The notes under the pieces were generated by a model, which was given only the letters and a program-made list of their open reading frames with translations, was not told where the DNA came from and did no database searches. Below are positions 7,444 through 15,479 of a DNA stretch of 64,000 bases, one piece after another. The DNA is from JBAXTZ01 sp037129925 (GTDB lineage Bacteria; Bacillota; Negativicutes; JBAXTZ01). Within the stretch, counting starts at the first letter, position 1. Every line of letters begins with the position of its first letter. Position numbers and translations under genes: made by a program. The DNA lies in assembly GCA_037129925.1 (NCBI GenBank), contig JBAXTZ010000005.1, forward strand, positions 30,578 to 94,577, written 5' to 3'.

Positions 7444-8297
7444 GCAGTATGCTCGAAAAATACAAGTTAACCAATGCCGACGACCACCGCAATGCACTCA
7501 AGGAAATAGTACAGGAAATTGCTTTACTCGGCCTGTCACGCGCCGGTTTCTTTCAAACTGCTGCATTCTACGGCGGCACTGCCCTGCGAGTGTTCTACGG
7601 GTTGAATCGTTTTTCGGAAGATCTCGATTTCAGCCTGCTGCAGCCGAATGCCGCATACAATCTAAACAGCTATATCGCAAGCGTCAGCGATGAACTAAGC
7701 GCATACGGATTATCAATGACAGTGGAAGAAAAGGTCAAAGGCGCCAAAATCGCAATCAAATCGGCGTTTATCAAAGGCGGTACCCGGATACATATGCTGC
7801 AAATCAACGCTGCCGCGCCAATTGTCAGCGGAATCAGAGCTAACGAGCTGATCAAAATTAAATTCGAAGTGGATACCGATCCGCCAGCTGGCGCCAACTA
7901 TGAGGTTAAGTACGGTTTGAGTCCGACGCCATATTACGTCCGTTTGTTCACCCCGGCCTCGTTATTTGCCGGAAAACTCCACGCAATATTATGCCGCAAC
8001 TGGAAAAACCGAGCTAAAGGCCGGGATTTCTACGACTTTGTCTGGTACATAACCCGGGTAACACCGGTGAATCTCGAACATTTACGCCAGCGAATGATCC
8101 AGTCCGGACATTTGCCGCCTAATGCGAATTTCGACCTGCAAATATTGAAGCAATTGCTATACGACAGATTTGCTGAAATAGATTATCAGGCAATAAAGCG
8201 CGATGTCTTGCCCTTCGTCAGCGACAGTCGAGCACTCGAGCTGTGGTCATACGAATTTTTCGCGAGTATTACTGCCGAAAAACTGACTTCAAATTAA
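7428..8297 (+). CDS. abiEii: AbiEii-type nucleotidyltransferase toxin
   Basis: The protein is 289 residues from ATG 7428, which follows aaggtg and overlaps abiEi by 16 bp. GGTAL (49-53) and SEDLDFSLL (63-71) form the nucleotidyltransferase active site with its two metal-binding acidic residues. KGRDFYDFVWY is the conserved downstream motif of the family. AbiE is a toxin-antitoxin and abortive-infection module in which the toxin transfers nucleotides to RNA targets. All visible motifs are intact, so it is likely functional. Confidence 0.9.
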   Translation: MHSAISSMLEKYKLTNADDHRNALKEIVQEIALLGLSRAGFFQTAAFYGGTALRVFYGLNRFSEDLDFSLLQPNAAYNLNSYIASVSDELSAYGLSMTVEEKVKGAKIAIKSAFIKGGTRIHMLQINAAAPIVSGIRANELIKIKFEVDTDPPAGANYEVKYGLSPTPYYVRLFTPASLFAGKLHAILCRNWKNRAKGRDFYDFVWYITRVTPVNLEHLRQRMIQSGHLPPNANFDLQILKQLLYDRFAEIDYQAIKRDVLPFVSDSRALELWSYEFFASITAEKLTSN

Positions 8298-8335
8298 CAA
8301 AACAAAAGTCCCGGAGGGTATTTTTGCAATAAAAC

Positions 8336-8365
8336 TTGCATTGTTCGAATAACTATTGATATAAT
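8336..8365 (+). promoter_or_regulatory. Promoter of the ABC exporter operon
   Basis: TTGCAT (8336-8341) and TATAAT (8360-8365) are 18 bp apart. The leader of about 115 nt contains the hairpin at 8424-8456. Confidence 0.55.
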
Positions 8366-8423
8366 TGGCATCTGAAAAACAGAAACCACTGACTTTGTTC
8401 ATGTTTCTTATCGCTAATACCAA

Positions 8424-8456
8424 CCGCAGACAGGGGGGTTAATCCCCGTTCTGCGG
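8424..8456 (+). promoter_or_regulatory. Leader hairpin upstream of the ABC exporter
   Basis: CCGCAGA (8424-8430) pairs with TCTGCGG (8450-8456), with an inner G-run/CCCC pairing across TTAA. It is followed by cgttttgc, a weak U-tract. It could be an attenuator or a terminator for abiE transcripts. The gene start lies 32 bp downstream. Confidence 0.45.
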
Positions 8457-8488
8457 CGTTTTGCATTGCTCGGAAAAAAGGAGAAGTA

Positions 8489-9469
8489 ATGATTAAAGTA
8501 CAGGATTTGCGAAAATCGTTTAAAGTTGCCAAGCGGAAAGCGGGAGTGGCTGCAGCGGTTGCGTCACTGTTCCGCCGGGAATATGAAGAAATTCATGCGC
8601 TAAAGGGCGTGTCATTTACGGTCACGCCGGGTGAAATCGTCGGTTATATCGGGCCAAACGGCGCCGGAAAATCTACAACCATCAAAACAATGTGCGGTAT
8701 CCTCACGCCGGATAGTGGCGAGTGTGTGATCAACGGCTTTGTGCCATGGCGCGAGCGGCAACGCTATGTGAGAAATATCGGTGTAGTTTTCGGTCAGCGG
8801 ATGCAGCTGTGGTGGGATGTGCCGGTTATCGATTCGTTTGAACTGCTGCGGGAAATTTACCGTGTTGACTGCAGGGAGTTCAAAAATACACTGACGCTGT
8901 TGATCGATTCTCTCAATATCGCGTCGCTGCTTAATACGCCGTTACGCCAACTTAGCCTCGGTCAGCGGATGCGCTGCGAATTGGCGGCATCGCTGCTGCA
9001 CTCGCCGGATGTATTATTTCTTGATGAGCCGACCATCGGTCTGGATGCAGTGTCAAAAATCGCGGTGCGCGATTTTATAACAATGATCAACCGTGAGCGT
9101 CAGGTAACCGTGGTGCTGACAACCCATGATATGAACGATGTCGAAGCGCTGACCGACCGGATAATCCTCATTGGCAAGGGCGAAATTCTCTATGACGGCG
9201 GGTTGACGAATTTGCGCAGCCGCTACACACTAAACAAAACAATGACACTGGATTATGACACAACGCAATCAGTACAACCGGATGTCCACGGTGTGAGCTG
9301 GCTCGAATGGACGGCAGGTCGGGCTGTTGCGGAAATCGATGTCCGGAAAACACAAGTATCCAAAGTGATCGCACAGTTGTCGGAATGTTTGGAAATCAGA
9401 GACATAACAGTTGATTCGATGCCAGTGGAGCAAATAATCGTGAAACTCTACGAGGAGCACCGCATATGA
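8489..9469 (+). CDS. ABC transporter ATP-binding protein (COG4586-like)
   Basis: This 326-residue ATPase has Walker A GPNGAGKST (55-63), signature LSLGQRMRCE and Walker B LFLDEP, all intact. The roughly 20-residue insertion before the core (about 15-36) and the pairing with two ABC-2-like permeases match the COG4586-4587-3694 exporter set of unknown substrate. The ATG follows aaaaggag. The TGA overlaps the next start (ATGA). The substrate cannot be read from the sequence; a drug or lipid export role would be a guess. Confidence 0.88.
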   Translation: MIKVQDLRKSFKVAKRKAGVAAAVASLFRREYEEIHALKGVSFTVTPGEIVGYIGPNGAGKSTTIKTMCGILTPDSGECVINGFVPWRERQRYVRNIGVVFGQRMQLWWDVPVIDSFELLREIYRVDCREFKNTLTLLIDSLNIASLLNTPLRQLSLGQRMRCELAASLLHSPDVLFLDEPTIGLDAVSKIAVRDFITMINRERQVTVVLTTHDMNDVEALTDRIILIGKGEILYDGGLTNLRSRYTLNKTMTLDYDTTQSVQPDVHGVSWLEWTAGRAVAEIDVRKTQVSKVIAQLSECLEIRDITVDSMPVEQIIVKLYEEHRI

Positions 9470-10317
9470 GCCTGGACATGAATTTGAACACAATCGCAAA
9501 CCGCAATCCGGGTAAACTGGGGGCTTGGCGGGCAGTTTTCAGGTTGAGGCTGATTTGCTGTATACAGTATCGCATTCCGGCTTTGGCTGGAGTTGTTACG
9601 CAATTGTTCTGGGGTATAGTATCATTGTTGCTGTATCAAGCGTTTTACGAATCCTGCCCTACGGCTGCGCCGATGACCTTTTCCGAGCTCGTTAATTACA
9701 TCTGGGTACAACAGGCATTTTTTGCGCTGATAAACATTTGGTGCATGGAGCCCGAATTGAGCGGGCAGATTATTAGCGGCGACATTGCTTATGAACTATG
9801 CCGGCCGCAAAACATCTTCGCGTTATGGTTTTCAAAAATGCTGGCATCACGGCTGGCGGCAACATTGTTGCGCGCGCTGCCGGTGATTGGCGTGGCGCTG
9901 CTGCTGCCCGCGCCTTATGGCATGACTTTCCATGGCGACGGCTGGACAATGTTGCTTTTCATAGTAGCACTATCGCTTGCAGCATTATTGAATACAGCAA
10001 TAATCATGCTGGCGATGGCGTTGATGTTTTTTGCGCCCACGCCGGCAGTGTTTTCGGCAGTCGCTATAGTCGGCGATTTTTTATCCGGTCTTATAGTGCC
10101 GCTACCGTTGCTGCCGGACGCTCTGCAACGGATAGCTTATATATTGCCGTTTCGCTATGGCGCCGATTTGCCGTTCCGGATTTTCACAGGAAATATTGCA
10201 GGTTGCGATGCCATCAGCGGTATTGGCTTACAGTTGCTGTGGTTAGTGTTGTTGGTAAGCGCCGGTAAAAAGGTGTACCAGATTGCGTTGCGCAAAATGG
10301 TGCTGCAGGGAGGTTGA
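9466..10317 (+). CDS. ABC-2 family transporter permease (COG4587-like)
   Basis: This 283-residue protein has about six hydrophobic segments (from about residue 40 on) and starts within the ATPase stop codon (ATGA), so it is co-translated. The motif around QQAFFALINIW and the loop SGDIAYELCRPQN are typical of the uncharacterised ABC-2 permeases that pair with COG4586 ATPases. It forms the membrane channel with the next gene product. Confidence 0.82.
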   Translation: MSLDMNLNTIANRNPGKLGAWRAVFRLRLICCIQYRIPALAGVVTQLFWGIVSLLLYQAFYESCPTAAPMTFSELVNYIWVQQAFFALINIWCMEPELSGQIISGDIAYELCRPQNIFALWFSKMLASRLAATLLRALPVIGVALLLPAPYGMTFHGDGWTMLLFIVALSLAALLNTAIIMLAMALMFFAPTPAVFSAVAIVGDFLSGLIVPLPLLPDALQRIAYILPFRYGADLPFRIFTGNIAGCDAISGIGLQLLWLVLLVSAGKKVYQIALRKMVLQGG

Positions 10318-10318
10318 G

Positions 10319-11098
10319 ATGCTGCTATACAGGTATTTTCTGATTAATCTCAAGTCGCAACTACAATACAGAGCGGCGTTTTTGGCGGTGCTTGCAGTTC
10401 AGATGATTGTTCCGTTTACCTATATTGCCAGTCCCTATTTTCTAATCGAACGGTTCAGCAATCTCGGCGGGTGGAATCTCGCCGAAGTTATGCTCTGTTT
10501 CGGGATAATTAACGGCGCATTCGCTCTGAGCGAGTTGCTGGCGCGCGGGTTTGATATGTTTTCCAGGCAGGTGGTGTCGGGATCGTTTGACCGGTTGCTG
10601 GTGCGCCCGCGAGCTATTGAACTACAGGTATTGGGTTCGACATTTGAGTTCAGCAGAATTGGTAAAATGGTGCTGCCTTTTATCATGCTCGGTTGGGCCG
10701 TATGGATACAACCGCAACTATGGCAACCGTTAAAATTATGCACTATTGCGCTAATGCTGTTTTCCGGAGTGGCGATATTTTCTGGCATATATGTTCTGCA
10801 AGCGACGCTGTGTTTTTGGACGATTCAAGGATTGGAAGTCGCGAATATTTTTACCAATGGCGGGCAGATGACCGCGCAGTATCCTCTGAATATCTACAAA
10901 AAGTGGCTGCGATTGTTTTTTACTTTCATTATTCCCTTCGGTTGTGTTAACTATCTGCCTCTTGGTTATTTGCTGGCTAAACCGCGTTTTGAGTCGCCGT
11001 TATATGCGCTCACGCCGCTGGCGGGGTTCCTGTTTCTTGTGCCATGTGTCATGATCTGGCGGTTTGGGGTCGGAAAATATTTGTCCACCGGGTCTTAG
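10319..11098 (+). CDS. ABC-2 family transporter permease (COG3694-like)
   Basis: The protein is 259 residues from ATG 10319, just after the upstream stop with ggagg at 10309-10313. An earlier in-frame start inside the upstream gene is rejected. About six membrane segments are visible, and GSFDRLLVRPRAIELQVLG parallels the LCRPQN loop of the partner permease. The two probably form a heterodimeric channel driven by the upstream ATPase. Confidence 0.82.
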   Translation: MLLYRYFLINLKSQLQYRAAFLAVLAVQMIVPFTYIASPYFLIERFSNLGGWNLAEVMLCFGIINGAFALSELLARGFDMFSRQVVSGSFDRLLVRPRAIELQVLGSTFEFSRIGKMVLPFIMLGWAVWIQPQLWQPLKLCTIALMLFSGVAIFSGIYVLQATLCFWTIQGLEVANIFTNGGQMTAQYPLNIYKKWLRLFFTFIIPFGCVNYLPLGYLLAKPRFESPLYALTPLAGFLFLVPCVMIWRFGVGKYLSTGS

Positions 11099-11118
11099 CT
11101 GACTGAGATAGGATATTA

Positions 11119-11127
11119 TGGTATAAT
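11119..11127 (+). promoter_or_regulatory. Extended -10 promoter for the HEAT/YgjP pair
   Basis: TGgTATAAT lies at 11119-11127, with a weak -35 (CTGACT, 11099-11104) 17 bp upstream. It is 27 bp before the ATG at 11155, which has ggaggt. Confidence 0.6.
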
Positions 11128-11154
11128 TAGCGAAAATAGGAGTCGGAGGTATCA

Positions 11155-11670
11155 ATGTTAGCAGAAATATTAGCGGCCAAAATAAAGCCCAAAGAAAAAG
11201 AGCGGCAGATTATCGAATTATTGAACAACGGAGCCATTAACAAAAATAGCTTGATAGAATTCTATCAAAAAGCCAACGATTCCGGTCGCGGCTATTGTAT
11301 GGCGGTAATTACCGCGATGACCAAGGTTGACAAGCAATTTGCCGACGATATTATCGACTTTGTGATAGCACAACTCGACCATAAAGCCGGGCGGGTCAAG
11401 TGGGAAGCTGCCGAAATCGTTGGACTATCTGCGGTAGCAGCGCCTGAAAAATGTGCAACCGCCATTATGCCGCTTTTGAAAAATACCGAGGCCGAAGGTA
11501 CTGTTGCCCGTTGGAGCGCGGCTTTTGCCTTAACCGAAATCGCCTTGAATAATCCGGCTGTACGCCAACAGTTGCTGCCGGTATTTGAAAAAATCGTCCA
11601 GTCCGACGAGAGCAACGGTGTGAAAAAAATCTATCAAAAGGCTTTGAAACAGTTGGAGAAAAATGTCTGA
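11155..11670 (+). CDS. HEAT-repeat-like helical protein
   Basis: This 171-residue, all-alpha protein has paired-helix repeats (for example RVKWEAAEIVGLSAVAAPEK and VARWSAAFALTEIALNN) resembling HEAT repeats, a protein-interaction fold. There is no catalytic motif or signal peptide, so it should be cytoplasmic. It overlaps the next gene by 8 bp, suggesting it works with or is simply co-expressed with the YgjP-like metalloprotein. Its function is unknown. Confidence 0.7.
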   Translation: MLAEILAAKIKPKEKERQIIELLNNGAINKNSLIEFYQKANDSGRGYCMAVITAMTKVDKQFADDIIDFVIAQLDHKAGRVKWEAAEIVGLSAVAAPEKCATAIMPLLKNTEAEGTVARWSAAFALTEIALNNPAVRQQLLPVFEKIVQSDESNGVKKIYQKALKQLEKNV

Positions 11671-12346
11671 AGGACGAATAGAGCAGCCTGAATATCTGCG
11701 AGAATTTATCCGCAAGCCGGTGAAAAGGCTTACGTTAAGAATTTCTGGTAGTGGTGTTTTGCGAATAACCGTTCCCTTGAAAATGCCACAACAATATGTA
11801 GAAGAGTTTTTGGAAAGTAAAAGGGCTTGGATTGTCAAACATATTAAACGAATTAACCACGTTAACAACATTGCCGGTAGCAGTTATTGTGACGGTCAAT
11901 TGATCAGGCTTCTTGACAAGCAGTTTGTGTTGCGAATAATTTCGGGTAATCCGCTAGTTATCGTTGACGGCACGGAGATTGCCGTCTACTGTCACGAACC
12001 TGAGCAAGCCGCAGGGCTTTTGGAAAACTACATCGTGTCCTACGCGCAAAGGGTAATGCGTCATATTTATGATGACATTTGGACAAAGTGCGGCGAATTA
12101 TTTCCCGGACAGCGACCTGCGCTTACGATTAAAGCTGCTACCAGCAAATGGGGATCATATTCCCGGCGTACCCATCGGGTGATGCTTAATGAAAAACTGG
12201 TACGCTATCCGAAGCGGGCGCTGGAGTTAATAATTGTTCACGAAATCTGTCATATAATTGAACTTAATCATGGTCGAGGGTTTTATCGATTACTCGCACA
12301 ACTAGTCCCAGACTGGAAAGAACGTAAAAAATTACTTAAGAGTTAA
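11663..12346 (+). CDS. YgjP-like (DUF45) metal-dependent hydrolase, M48-type
   Basis: This 227-residue protein has the zinc motif HEICH (193-197) with a third ligand in NHG (203), and SKWGSYS (161-167) matching the conserved SKWGSCS of the YgjP/DUF45 family. The family has an M48-like protease fold, but substrates are mostly unknown. The start overlaps the HEAT gene stop. No membrane segment is evident. Confidence 0.85.
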   Translation: MSEGRIEQPEYLREFIRKPVKRLTLRISGSGVLRITVPLKMPQQYVEEFLESKRAWIVKHIKRINHVNNIAGSSYCDGQLIRLLDKQFVLRIISGNPLVIVDGTEIAVYCHEPEQAAGLLENYIVSYAQRVMRHIYDDIWTKCGELFPGQRPALTIKAATSKWGSYSRRTHRVMLNEKLVRYPKRALELIIVHEICHIIELNHGRGFYRLLAQLVPDWKERKKLLKS

Positions 12347-12426
12347 AAAACAACTTGACTTTACTTGCCTTGCTAGGTAAACTTAATTCGACAAAAGAGC
12401 CAGCGAGCGTATTATACTAAAACTTG

Positions 12427-12458
12427 AACGAGTGCAGTATTTTTCGCATTCGTTTTTT
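12427..12458 (+). terminator. Rho-independent terminator after the YgjP-like gene
   Basis: AACGAGTGC (12427-12435) pairs with GCATTCGTT (12446-12454), with one G-U pair, followed by a T-run. It lies 80 bp past the stop. Since it also precedes the permease gene, an attenuator role is possible. Confidence 0.6.
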
Positions 12459-12514
12459 GTTTACTCGTTGTTGTTATATTAATTATACAATGTGAAATGT
12501 TAAAGGGGGAGCCT

Positions 12515-13924
12515 ATGTCCTATTTTCGAACCAAAGATCTCTCGCAACTTGGCAATGAGATGAAATTGCCGAAAACACTGGGATCATTTGACCTCATTGC
12601 CCTTGGTGTAGGTTCTACACTGGGAACAGGGATATTTGTTTTAACTGGTATCGAGGCGGCGACCCATGCCGGACCGGGCGTGGCGATTGCGTTTATTTTA
12701 GCCGGTATCGCTGCGGCCTGCGCGGCGATGAGTTACGCTGAACTGGCTTCGATGGTTCCGGCGGCTGGCAGTTCCTACACTTACGCCTATTATACTATCG
12801 GCGAATTTATCGCCTGGCTGGTCGGTTGGAATTTGATTTTGGAATATGCTGTTAGTCTTGCGGCGGTCGCGGTTGGTTGGTCGGCTTATGTCCGAGGTGT
12901 TTTTGTAAACATCAGCGACAAATTGGCGTTGCCGGTATTCTTGCAGAGCGGACCGAATTTGGACGGCAGCACTCCGGGCGGGGGAGTAGACATTGCGGCG
13001 GTATTTATCGTCCTTGCAATGACGTGGTTGATGGCGCGCGGGGTCAAAGAGAGCGCCCGCGCTAATAATTTCATGGTAATTATCAAAATTTGCGTGGTGC
13101 TATTTTTCATCATGCTTGCCGGACCATATGTCGAGGTTAAAAACTGGTCACCATTCATGCCGTTTGGGTTCAAGGGTGTTATCACAGCGGCATCGATAGT
13201 TTTCTTTGCTTACTTGGGTTTTGATACCGTTTCAACTTCGGCAGAAGAATGTGTAAATGCCAAAAAATCTTTACCAATCGGTATTATCGGCACGTTGATT
13301 GTTTGTTCCACATTATACGTGATTGTTTCTTTAGTGTTGACCGGCGTGGTTCCTTATGATCAACTAAATACCGCCGAACCGGTGCAGTACGCTATGTTGC
13401 AATTGGGTTATAAATGGGCAGCAGCTTTACTGGGAGTAGGCGTTGTGTTCGCGCTCACCTCGATTATTTTGGCTACATTGTACGGACAGTCGCGGATATT
13501 TTTTGCGATGTCTCGCGATGGTTTGATTCCGCACAAGCTTTGTAAATTGCACAAAAAACATCGTACTCCGTTTGTGATGACTTGGCTGACTGGAATATTT
13601 ATCGCGCTGATCGCCGGATTTGCGCCGATAAACACGATTATTGAAATGGCCAATATTGGTACCTATTTCGCGTTCATTACAACGTCAATCGCAGTACTGG
13701 TTTTGCGTGTTAAACGCCCCGAGCTCGAACGCAGTTTCCGTTGTCCGTTTGTTTGGGTTATCGCCGGGCTTGCGATTCTAATGTGTCTGTTTTTTGCCAC
13801 TCAACTGGTTTGGGATACTTGGGTGCGGTTCGTGGTCTGGTCGTTTATCGGCACCGCTATTTACGCCTTTTACGGTTATAAAAACAGCGAGCTGGTAGTA
13901 AAAAGTAAACCGTTTGAAGACTAA
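12515..13924 (+). CDS. APC-superfamily cationic amino-acid permease (CAT/YfnA-like)
   Basis: The protein is 469 residues from ATG 12515, which follows ggggga; an upstream ATG at 12497 precedes that site and is rejected. The first helix has GVGSTLGTGIFVLTG, the substrate-backbone motif of APC permeases. About twelve membrane segments are seen, with YAELASMVPAAGSSYTYAYY and AYLGFDTVSTSAEE typical of the CAT subfamily. It imports an amino acid; the substrate is not determinable. Confidence 0.88.
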   Translation: MSYFRTKDLSQLGNEMKLPKTLGSFDLIALGVGSTLGTGIFVLTGIEAATHAGPGVAIAFILAGIAAACAAMSYAELASMVPAAGSSYTYAYYTIGEFIAWLVGWNLILEYAVSLAAVAVGWSAYVRGVFVNISDKLALPVFLQSGPNLDGSTPGGGVDIAAVFIVLAMTWLMARGVKESARANNFMVIIKICVVLFFIMLAGPYVEVKNWSPFMPFGFKGVITAASIVFFAYLGFDTVSTSAEECVNAKKSLPIGIIGTLIVCSTLYVIVSLVLTGVVPYDQLNTAEPVQYAMLQLGYKWAAALLGVGVVFALTSIILATLYGQSRIFFAMSRDGLIPHKLCKLHKKHRTPFVMTWLTGIFIALIAGFAPINTIIEMANIGTYFAFITTSIAVLVLRVKRPELERSFRCPFVWVIAGLAILMCLFFATQLVWDTWVRFVVWSFIGTAIYAFYGYKNSELVVKSKPFED

Positions 13925-13955
13925 TTCTTCTGCCGGTTAATAGTGAAAGAGCTTT

Positions 13956-13988
13956 TACCGCAAGTTTTTGACTTGCGGTAATTCTTTT
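13956..13988 (+). terminator. Terminator after the amino-acid permease
   Basis: A perfect 10-bp stem, TACCGCAAGT (13956-13965) with ACTTGCGGTA (13971-13980), is followed by attcttttt. Confidence 0.85.
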
Positions 13989-14009
13989 TAAACCGGCCAA
14001 ATAAAAAGC

Positions 14010-14038
14010 TTGCATACTTTTAACACATGGCTTATAAT
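14010..14038 (+). promoter_or_regulatory. Promoter of the ROK regulator
   Basis: TTGCAT (14010-14015) and TATAAT (14033-14038) are 17 bp apart, about 49 bp before the ATG. Confidence 0.7.
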
Positions 14039-14086
14039 AACCGCACCTAAAAAATAATGTAATAATAAGGATTAAGGGTTTAATAA

Positions 14087-15232
14087 ATGTTCATAGTAGA
14101 AGATATCAACCACGAAACGATGCGTGATGCTAATGTCAAGAAGGTGTTAGAGCGTATCCGCGCCAATAAGGAGTCTACCAAAAAATCATTATCATACGAT
14201 ACCAATTTAAGTTTAACGCTGATTAATACCATCGTTAATAATCTTATTGCCCGCAATTTGGTAGTTGAGGAACGGTTGGGTAAATCCAGCGGCGGACGGC
14301 GCCCGATGGTGCTGAAATTTGCCGCGGATACTTTTTACGCCGCTGGAATTGTTGTTACCAGCGGGTGTGCTTATTTTGGACTGTGTGACTTAAATTCCAA
14401 TATTATCCACCAAGAAAATTTTGTTGTGCCAATCGGTATCGATGTTCAAGCGGCAACACAAGTTGTTAAAGAAAATGCCACGCGGATTTTGGATGGTCTG
14501 GCTGTCGCTAGTGGGAAAATTTGCGGAGTAGGTGTTATTTCGCCTTGGCTTGACGAGTATGAACAGCAGAAGCTTAATGCTGGCGGGCTATTCCCGGGGA
14601 TGATTTTTGAATATAAAGGTCAAGAAATACCATTGTTTTTTGAAACAGTGGCAACGGCAATCGCCCTTGCGGCAATCCGCGAACTGCGCCCGGACAGTAG
14701 CAATGTAATATTTGTTTCGATTGCGCAGTCAGTGGACGCGCAGGTGTTCTTGAATGGCGCTCATTATGCCGGAGAGTTCGGAAAGGCGGGAAATGTTGCC
14801 CACATGGCCGTTGTCAGCGATGGTCGGAAATGCGTTTGCGGTCGTAGCGGCTGTTGGGAAACTTATGTTTCGATTACCAACTTAATCAAGGATTATAACA
14901 ATCTGACGGTAAACAAAATCAGCTCGCACCTTGAATTGGTTGAGCGGTTGAAGAATGCCGATGACGCGGCTGTTAAAACTTTGGAAAATTATGTTGAACA
15001 TCTGTGGTGGGGAATTCGTAATATCGTCAATATGTTTGACCCGAGTGTCATCGTAATTGGCGGACCGGTATCCGACTTTCGCGATGAGCTGCAACCGGTA
15101 ATCAACAAGCGGTTGAAGGCGATGAATGTACAAAACCGAGTGTTCTTTTCGCCGGTAAGTGAAGGAGCCGAGTTAAAGGGCGCTTTGGCATTGCCGATCA
15201 TCCGGTTGTTTAACGTCGGCAAAACTGTTTAA
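14087..15232 (+). CDS. ROK-family transcriptional regulator (NagC/XylR type)
   Basis: This 381-residue protein has an N-terminal winged helix (about 18-70) and a ROK domain (about 80-375). The zinc signature CVCGRSGCWETY is present. The sugar-kinase catalytic region reads ETVATAIALAA, where active ROK kinases have an N-D pair, so the catalytic Asp appears to be absent and this should be a sugar-sensing repressor, not a kinase. The ATG at 14087 is weakly supported by aagg; an internal ATG at 14120 is possible. It is monocistronic between terminators, and its targets are not obvious from neighbours. Confidence 0.82.
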   Translation: MFIVEDINHETMRDANVKKVLERIRANKESTKKSLSYDTNLSLTLINTIVNNLIARNLVVEERLGKSSGGRRPMVLKFAADTFYAAGIVVTSGCAYFGLCDLNSNIIHQENFVVPIGIDVQAATQVVKENATRILDGLAVASGKICGVGVISPWLDEYEQQKLNAGGLFPGMIFEYKGQEIPLFFETVATAIALAAIRELRPDSSNVIFVSIAQSVDAQVFLNGAHYAGEFGKAGNVAHMAVVSDGRKCVCGRSGCWETYVSITNLIKDYNNLTVNKISSHLELVERLKNADDAAVKTLENYVEHLWWGIRNIVNMFDPSVIVIGGPVSDFRDELQPVINKRLKAMNVQNRVFFSPVSEGAELKGALALPIIRLFNVGKTV

Positions 15233-15239
15233 CGAGTAG

Positions 15240-15311
15240 TAAAGTTATAAAGCAGTAAAGCAGTAAAGCAGTAAAGCAATAAAGCAGTAAAGCAATAAAG
15301 TTATACAGTAG
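15240..15311 (+). repeat. 8-bp tandem repeat tract (taaagcag type)
   Basis: Nine consecutive octamers: taaagtta, taaagcag three times, taaagcaa, taaagcag, taaagcaa, taaagtta, tacagtag. They lie in the spacer after the ROK gene, just before the terminator. Confidence 0.9.
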
Positions 15312-15329
15312 AGAAGTTGAATAAATATG

Positions 15330-15360
15330 AAAGAGCGTCGGATAGTTCCGGCGCTCTTTT
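15330..15360 (+). terminator. Terminator after the ROK gene
   Basis: AAAGAGCGTCGG (15330-15341) pairs with CCGGCGCTCTTT (15348-15359) with one G-U pair, followed by T residues. Confidence 0.85.
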
Positions 15361-15479
15361 GCATTATAAGATATTGTTTCGTTGATGGAAAAACTGCTTT
15401 TATTAGTATCAGTTATTGTGTATAATGGAAATAATAATTATATGCAACTTTAAGTTGCGCTTAGGCTGTGAGGTTTGCT

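Noticed and set aside
15240..15311. Repeat tract considered as a CRISPR array
   Set aside because: Units are 8 bp and contiguous with no spacers and no cas genes nearby.
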